A stretch of DNA of 9,267 nt. Origin: Promethearchaeota archaeon (lineage in GTDB: Archaea > Asgardarchaeota > Lokiarchaeia > Sigynarchaeales > SOKP01). The notes below the pieces were generated by a model. The model searched no databases. It had not been told where the DNA came from and saw only the letters and a program-made list of their open reading frames with translations. The stretch lies in assembly GCA_019057975.1 (NCBI GenBank), contig JAHLWJ010000171.1, positions 1 through 9,267 of the forward strand. Direction: 5' to 3'. Shown piece by piece: positions 6,270-9,267 of the stretch (position 1 is the first letter of the stretch; every line of letters starts with the position of its first letter). The translations under genes were made by a program, and so were the position numbers.

Positions 6270-7031
6270 ATGATTCATATTAATAAACCACCAAATCCTC
6301 CAAATTATTTAATTAAGAAGCAGTTAGAACTAAAAAATGCAATTCAAAAATATAAAAGAATTGATATCATTCCAGATACCGAAAAAAAGAAAATTCTAAA
6401 CTCATATAAACATCATGAAGTTAAAAAAGCATTATTTATTGCTAGTCATTATAAGTGTGCTTATTGCGAATCCACATCTGAGGGAAATTATTTGGAAGTT
6501 GAACATTTCGCTCCTAAATCGTTATATCCTGAATTAAGTATTGATTGGGATAATTTATTGCCATCATGTAAGCAATGTAATATTTACAAGGGCAAACATG
6601 ATACTATTAGAGATCCTATAATCAATCCATGCAAGATTGATCCTATTCCATTTTTTAAATACAGTAATCTTAAAATGTATCCCTCTGATAAAGCTCCAGA
6701 TCAGAATTTAGCTTTAAGAACAATTCAAGTATGTGGATTAAATAGAACAAGATTGGTTGACGACAGAATCAGAATTTTGAAAGCCTTAGCAAATTGGGAA
6801 ACTGAAATAGAAAAAAAATTATTAGTATTGAACAATTTGGGATTAATTATCAAAACTCGTAATCTGTATTTAGATCTTTGTGAGAATATTGAAGCATTCG
6901 AGAATTTAGCCAGAGATTTTGAAATATCTTCCGGATTATGTAAATATTTTTTATCTGAGAGTGAAGTATATAAAAATGCAAAAAAATTCATAAATTTTAA
7001 TAAAAAATATTTAGATAATCTCTCAAAATGA
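6270..7031 (+). CDS. ptuB: HNH endonuclease, PtuB-like (Septu effector)
   Basis: Predicted 253-residue HNH nuclease. From ATG 6270, KCAYCES (Cys63, Cys66) and LPSCKQCNIYKGK (Cys100, Cys103) form the zinc-binding knuckle pairs. EVEHFAPKS gives the catalytic His79, DWDNLLP the Asn of the HNH core (Asn95), and QCNIYK the final Asn104. DPIINPCKIDP follows, then a helical C-terminal half. Known PtuB proteins have this layout and act as the DNA-cleaving partner of the ATPase PtuA in Septu anti-phage defence and in some retrons. All HNH residues are intact here, while the adjacent ATPase has lost its N-terminal two thirds, so regulation by PtuA is probably lost. An alternative start at 6243 adds nine residues that would be read out of frame through the end of the ATPase remnant. 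No clear promoter precedes it. No strong terminator follows at once; the next T-run is at 7317. Confidence 0.8.
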   Translation: MIHINKPPNPPNYLIKKQLELKNAIQKYKRIDIIPDTEKKKILNSYKHHEVKKALFIASHYKCAYCESTSEGNYLEVEHFAPKSLYPELSIDWDNLLPSCKQCNIYKGKHDTIRDPIINPCKIDPIPFFKYSNLKMYPSDKAPDQNLALRTIQVCGLNRTRLVDDRIRILKALANWETEIEKKLLVLNNLGLIIKTRNLYLDLCENIEAFENLARDFEISSGLCKYFLSESEVYKNAKKFINFNKKYLDNLSK

Positions 7032-7100
7032 TATTCGACAGAGGAAATTTGCCGTATAATTAAGTAATAATCTAAATATTGGACACATTTAAGTTCAAGA

Positions 7101-7128
7101 TTTAATATAATCTTGATAATTTATAAAT
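7101..7128 (+). promoter_or_regulatory. TATA-like region of the 51-residue ORF
   Basis: Two candidates, TTTAATATAATC (7101-7112) and TTTATAAAT (7120-7128), precede ATG 7145. The first has spacing for transcription starting about 13 nt before the ATG. Nothing else is seen between the HNH gene and this ORF. Confidence 0.3.
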
Positions 7129-7144
7129 TAAAAAGAATTCTTTA

Positions 7145-7300
7145 ATGGAAGATAACAATCATCCTATTAGAGATCTTCTTTTAAAAGATATTATCTCAAA
7201 GGATAATAATCTAAGTTATATATTAGAAAACTTTCCTAATCATATTCAAGAATTGTGTAATAAAATAACTCACATATTCAAGAATTTTGCAATAATCTAA
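7145..7300 (+). CDS. Small hypothetical protein of 51 residues
   Basis: An ORF from ATG 7145 to TAA 7298-7300 too short for routine calling. The product begins MEDNNHPIRDLLLKDII and continues with NLSYILENFPNHIQELC and a mixed hydrophobic end. It is probably soluble and helical and is not recognised. Support is indirect: TATA-like boxes upstream, a nine-T run 17 nt after the stop, and acceptable amino-acid composition. No Shine-Dalgarno is seen. It lies between the HNH gene and the convergent AlbA_2 gene, so it may be an accessory part of the defence patch, or a chance ORF in AT-rich DNA. Confidence 0.4.
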   Translation: MEDNNHPIRDLLLKDIISKDNNLSYILENFPNHIQELCNKITHIFKNFAII

Positions 7301-7316
7301 TATAATTCTATTATCC

Positions 7317-7325
7317 TTTTTTTTT
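7317..7325 (+). terminator. T-run terminator for plus-strand transcripts
   Basis: Nine consecutive T, 17 nt after the small ORF and 18 nt before the end of the convergent gene. It would end transcripts of the small ORF and, if read through, of the HNH gene. Confidence 0.45.
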
Positions 7326-7343
7326 ATTAAAATAGCTAAATTT

Positions 7344-9173
7344 CTAAACTACTTTTTCCAAAATTTTAATAATACTATCAATTGAACCAATAATACTTTT
7401 ATTGTAAGGAACCGATTGATCCATCTCTTCCTTTAAATCTAAGAGTTCCTTGATTTTTTCCCACTTGTTATCGATTCTTTTGTAGTCTTCAAAATTAAAA
7501 TTTTTTACCGATTTTAATAATTCAACATCTCTCTCCTTTATTGCGTTTATTATTATGTCATATAAGTCACTGAAATAACCACAATAGTTTAAAACATAAA
7601 TCAAACTGCTAAATCGATTACGTTTTAAATATAATTCTACAAGTTTATCATAAAAAACTCTATTTATTGTATTTAAAAAATTAATATTTTCATTTTCAGC
7701 AAAGTTTCTTAACATGTTCAAGATGATTCTCATTACTTTATCATCATAATCTTGAAAAAACTGTGAAGAAAAAGTAATGAATCTATTAAATACTGATGTA
7801 GCTTCTTCTTTATTCAGGAGATCGAAATTATCAAGCTTTATAGCTTCATTTTGAATAGAATCTAAAATTTTTAGCATATTTTCATTTGATCTTCTTCTAC
7901 TCTTTATTATTTCAATATAATTATCAATTAAATCCACGTTAACTGTTCTATTTTCAATATATCTCGGGCTAGATTCATCTTCTTCAAAATACTCATAATC
8001 ATAATCATTACGATTTTGTATACTCAGTTTTAAAATCCTTTCTCGGTCTTCTTGAGTGATACCTCTAGTATGAGAGCCATCTCTTGTAAACGAAGTACCG
8101 ACGTGATAGAAAGGTATTCCTAAAGTAGGATTTCCGATTTTTTTTTTAATTTCATAAACATTCCCTATCTGATAATCTAATTTTATTAATAAACAACGAT
8201 CATAACCATCTCGTTTCTCTAAACTTAATTCAATTGTATTCTGGTTTCCTGAAATATAAAATTCAATTGTCTCTATATCAATGTGGGGAGTAATAAATTC
8301 ATTAATAAGTTGAATCAATGATTGTTTGTTATCAAATTCAATATTTCTATGTTTTCCATTGTATTTCTCTTTTTTTTCGACTATTCCAATTAATAGACAT
8401 GCTTTCCCAGTATTATTTTCTTTAGATTTATTGTTAATTAATCCTAGAACATCCTTAATGAATTCTTTTCGTTGATGTACTTTCCTTTTTTCATTTAGAA
8501 TTTGAATCTCATACATTTTAGATTTAAATTCTAAATAGATACATTCAGTAGTATTTAGAAGTCTCTTGATTAAGGTAATATATTCAATAGATTCATGTTT
8601 TTTCGTTATTTTAAAATTTTGCTCACATCGTTCTATTTCTTCTTCAATCATTTGCCACATAGAATCGAATTGATTTTGAATCTGTAGAATTATATCATTT
8701 TTTATTGCTTTATTTAGATCAGCATTTAACGATTGATTCGGAAGGGTTTTTCGTTTTTTCTCTCTTCGGATATAGCTTATTTCAAAGAAATTTTGCTTGG
8801 TTTCAACTAAATAATCTCCAAATACCTCATCAGTTTTATATGTGTTATTTTCAAGAATAAAGATCAATGATTTTTTATTATTTTTATCTGTATCAATGAT
8901 GTCTTTTAAATTTACGAAATTATCGGGTGAATAGGGTTTTAGTATTATACTCATCCTATCAAATATGGAAACTAAAGTTTTTCTCGTTTTACGATTTATT
9001 TTTTTAAAACTAGGACTAAATCTAGGTTTACAAACTAATGATGATGGAAAAATCACACTTTCTTCTTTAGAAAACACAATTTTTCGTTTGGTTGGAATCT
9101 CTCTTAACTCGTTGTGAATTTCTTGAAGTTTAACTTTAATTTCAGAATAATCACTTTGAAAATCAGCTCTCAT
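7344..9173 (-). CDS. Large protein with a Schlafen/AlbA_2-like domain
   Basis: 609-residue soluble protein. A domain at about 205-380 has the order of motifs of the Schlafen AlbA_2 family: CIYLEFKSK, then EFIKDVLGLINN, then ACLLIGIVEKKE, QLINEFITPHID, GIPFYHVGTSF with RDGSHTRG, and TQEDRERIL. AlbA_2 domains bind nucleic acid and occur in Schlafen nucleases, transcriptional regulators and many archaeal and bacterial defence-island proteins. I do not see an accompanying catalytic site, so activity is unknown. Residues 1-200 are basic and helical with a coiled-coil-like stretch (about 160-190); 400-609 are helical, acidic near EYFEEDE (394-400), with no recognised domain. Start ATG 9173 has a TATA-like box about 28 nt upstream and no Shine-Dalgarno, so it is probably leaderless. 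Another minus-strand gene ends 18 nt upstream, so the two may be co-transcribed. The convergent small ORF ends 43 nt away. Confidence 0.7.
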   Translation of the reverse strand: MRADFQSDYSEIKVKLQEIHNELREIPTKRKIVFSKEESVIFPSSLVCKPRFSPSFKKINRKTRKTLVSIFDRMSIILKPYSPDNFVNLKDIIDTDKNNKKSLIFILENNTYKTDEVFGDYLVETKQNFFEISYIRREKKRKTLPNQSLNADLNKAIKNDIILQIQNQFDSMWQMIEEEIERCEQNFKITKKHESIEYITLIKRLLNTTECIYLEFKSKMYEIQILNEKRKVHQRKEFIKDVLGLINNKSKENNTGKACLLIGIVEKKEKYNGKHRNIEFDNKQSLIQLINEFITPHIDIETIEFYISGNQNTIELSLEKRDGYDRCLLIKLDYQIGNVYEIKKKIGNPTLGIPFYHVGTSFTRDGSHTRGITQEDRERILKLSIQNRNDYDYEYFEEDESSPRYIENRTVNVDLIDNYIEIIKSRRRSNENMLKILDSIQNEAIKLDNFDLLNKEEATSVFNRFITFSSQFFQDYDDKVMRIILNMLRNFAENENINFLNTINRVFYDKLVELYLKRNRFSSLIYVLNYCGYFSDLYDIIINAIKERDVELLKSVKNFNFEDYKRIDNKWEKIKELLDLKEEMDQSVPYNKSIIGSIDSIIKILEKVV

Positions 9174-9191
9174 GATTTAATCAAATAATTC

Positions 9192-9267
9192 TTAAGTTAA
9201 ATATTTTAGAACATCATCTATCTTAAATCCATTCTTTATCAGAATTCCTTTGAAGTGATGAATTAAG
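9192..9267 (-). CDS. C-terminal end of an upstream gene (partial)
   Basis: From the right edge the minus strand is open for 24 codons and stops with TAA at 9194-9192; both other minus frames have stops nearby. The residues end FKGILIKNGFKIDDVLKYLT, which looks like a real amphipathic C-terminus. The gene starts outside the window and its family cannot be told from 24 residues. Its stop lies 18 nt before the AlbA_2 gene start, suggesting an operon or closely packed genes. Confidence 0.4.
   Translation of the reverse strand, partial: LIHHFKGILIKNGFKIDDVLKYLT
9197..9209 (-). promoter_or_regulatory. TATA-like box of the AlbA_2 gene
   Basis: The minus strand reads CTAAAATATTTAA, centred about 28 nt upstream of ATG 9173, the spacing expected for a leaderless archaeal transcript. 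It overlaps the last codons of the upstream gene. Confidence 0.4.

Noticed and set aside
6725..6991. Minus-strand open frame inside the HNH gene
   Set aside because: It is antisense to the C-terminal half of the nuclease and has no independent support.

Overview
The window is AT-rich (roughly 30% G+C by eye) and looks archaeal. Genes are preceded by TATA-like boxes at 25-35 nt, several starts are leaderless or carry a GGTG-type Shine-Dalgarno, and genes end in T-runs. The gene families fit an Asgard archaeon (Lokiarchaeia/Promethearchaeota-like): an Asn-rich, NosD-like beta-helix surface protein, a short LRR protein with C-terminal membrane helices, a Ser/His/Asp signal peptidase on a multi-spanning membrane domain, and an N-terminal 'GPLVFYSYP' module I associate with Asgard proteins. 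The lineage call is inference, not a search result.

Left part (1-4928), all on the minus strand. Positions 1-211 hold the 5' end of a gene broken by one in-frame TAA. Next come a large anchored beta-helix protein (406-2763), an LRR membrane protein (2907-3656) whose best start appears to be ATT, and a membrane-embedded signal peptidase I (3798-4910). Each has its own TATA box and at least a short T-run, so they look like separate cell-envelope transcription units rather than an operon.

Middle part (4929-7031) is a rearranged patch. A short GC-richer segment (about 5080-5265) carries an unexplained 54-codon open frame. It runs into the 3' end of an unrecognised minus-strand helical protein (5246-5956). 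That protein meets, head to head, the C-terminal remnant of an AAA/ABC-type ATPase on the plus strand (5900-6268). One base after the remnant's stop codon begins an intact HNH endonuclease (6270-7031). The ATPase C-terminus plus HNH pair matches the organisation of Septu (PtuA-PtuB) anti-phage systems. PtuA has lost its Walker A/B part here, so the system looks decayed, or the assembly is misjoined.

Right part (7032-9267). A 51-residue plus-strand ORF (7145-7300) with its own promoter and terminator converges on a 609-residue minus-strand protein (7344-9173). That protein has a Schlafen/AlbA_2-like domain between long helical flanks and has a leaderless start. The last 25 codons of another minus-strand gene (9192-9267) end just upstream of it. 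The HNH gene, ATPase remnant and AlbA_2 protein together suggest a small, partly decayed defence island next to housekeeping and envelope genes.
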